Assembly (NCBI GenBank): GCA_023230665.1
Contig: JALNWY010000181.1
Location: 1-5,921, forward strand
Direction: 5' to 3'
DNA from: Deltaproteobacteria bacterium
GTDB lineage: Bacteria; Desulfobacterota; Desulfomonilia; UBA1062
Length of the DNA: 5,921 nucleotides
The position numbers and the translations under genes were made by a program. How positions within the stretch are numbered: the first letter of the stretch is position 1; every line of letters begins with the position of its first letter. The notes beneath the pieces are model-generated. The model was not told the origin of the DNA, made no database searches, and worked only from the letters and a program-made list of their open reading frames with translations. Below are positions 5,897 through 5,921 of the stretch, one piece after another.

Positions 5897-5921
5897 TTCT
5901 GGTCAATAATATAACAGAATA

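Noticed and set aside
5892..5899. Minus-strand AAAGGAGG, a perfect Shine-Dalgarno match
   Set aside because: No ATG, GTG or TTG at usable distance downstream on that strand, and a TAA soon appears; more likely one arm of the small hairpin.

Overview
The window looks like part of a bacterial cell-surface polysaccharide (exopolysaccharide or O-antigen-type) biosynthesis locus joined to part of a gene for a secreted repeat-domain protein. The protein families and the mix of ~45% and ~65% GC blocks suggest a Gram-negative environmental bacterium, perhaps of the former deltaproteobacteria (Geobacter/Desulfuromonas-like). That placement is inference from style; no taxonomic marker is present.

Layout. 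Positions 1-3547 hold four co-oriented minus-strand genes. In transcription order they are a NodB-type polysaccharide deacetylase (3547-2519), a GT4 glycosyltransferase (2487-1387), a membrane-bound GT2 glycosyltransferase (1382-225), and the first 62 codons of an asparagine synthase-type amidotransferase (186 to the window edge). Gaps are 31, 4 and 38 nt, so they read as one operon. Positions 3548-3947 are an AT-rich divergent intergenic region carrying a good plus-strand promoter (TGCTATAAT extended -10) and a strong Shine-Dalgarno. Positions 3948-5798 are one long plus-strand ORF, closed by a 14-bp-stem terminator-like hairpin at 5822-5862.

The plus-strand ORF is the oddity. Its first ~129 codons are the N-terminal half of a cytoplasmic DPM1/ArnC-like GT2 at about 40-45% GC. 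At about 4331-4340, on the sequence GGCCGGCC, it switches in frame to a ~62-72% GC sequence. That part encodes a golvesin/xanthan-lyase-CBD-like domain, two PKD domains and an unassigned C-terminal domain, all normally extracytoplasmic. The GT half lacks its acceptor-side catalytic region and membrane helices; the other half lacks a signal peptide. The simplest readings are a recombination/rearrangement scar or an assembly misjoin, not a working two-domain enzyme.

How the genes fit together: the two minus-strand glycosyltransferases would add sugars to a lipid-linked or growing glycan. The deacetylase would remove N- or O-acetyl groups, and the amidotransferase homologue is typical of such loci. 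No CRISPR array, tRNA, rRNA, transposase or integrase was seen. Three of the four complete ORFs clearly start, and the fourth may start, with GTG or TTG.
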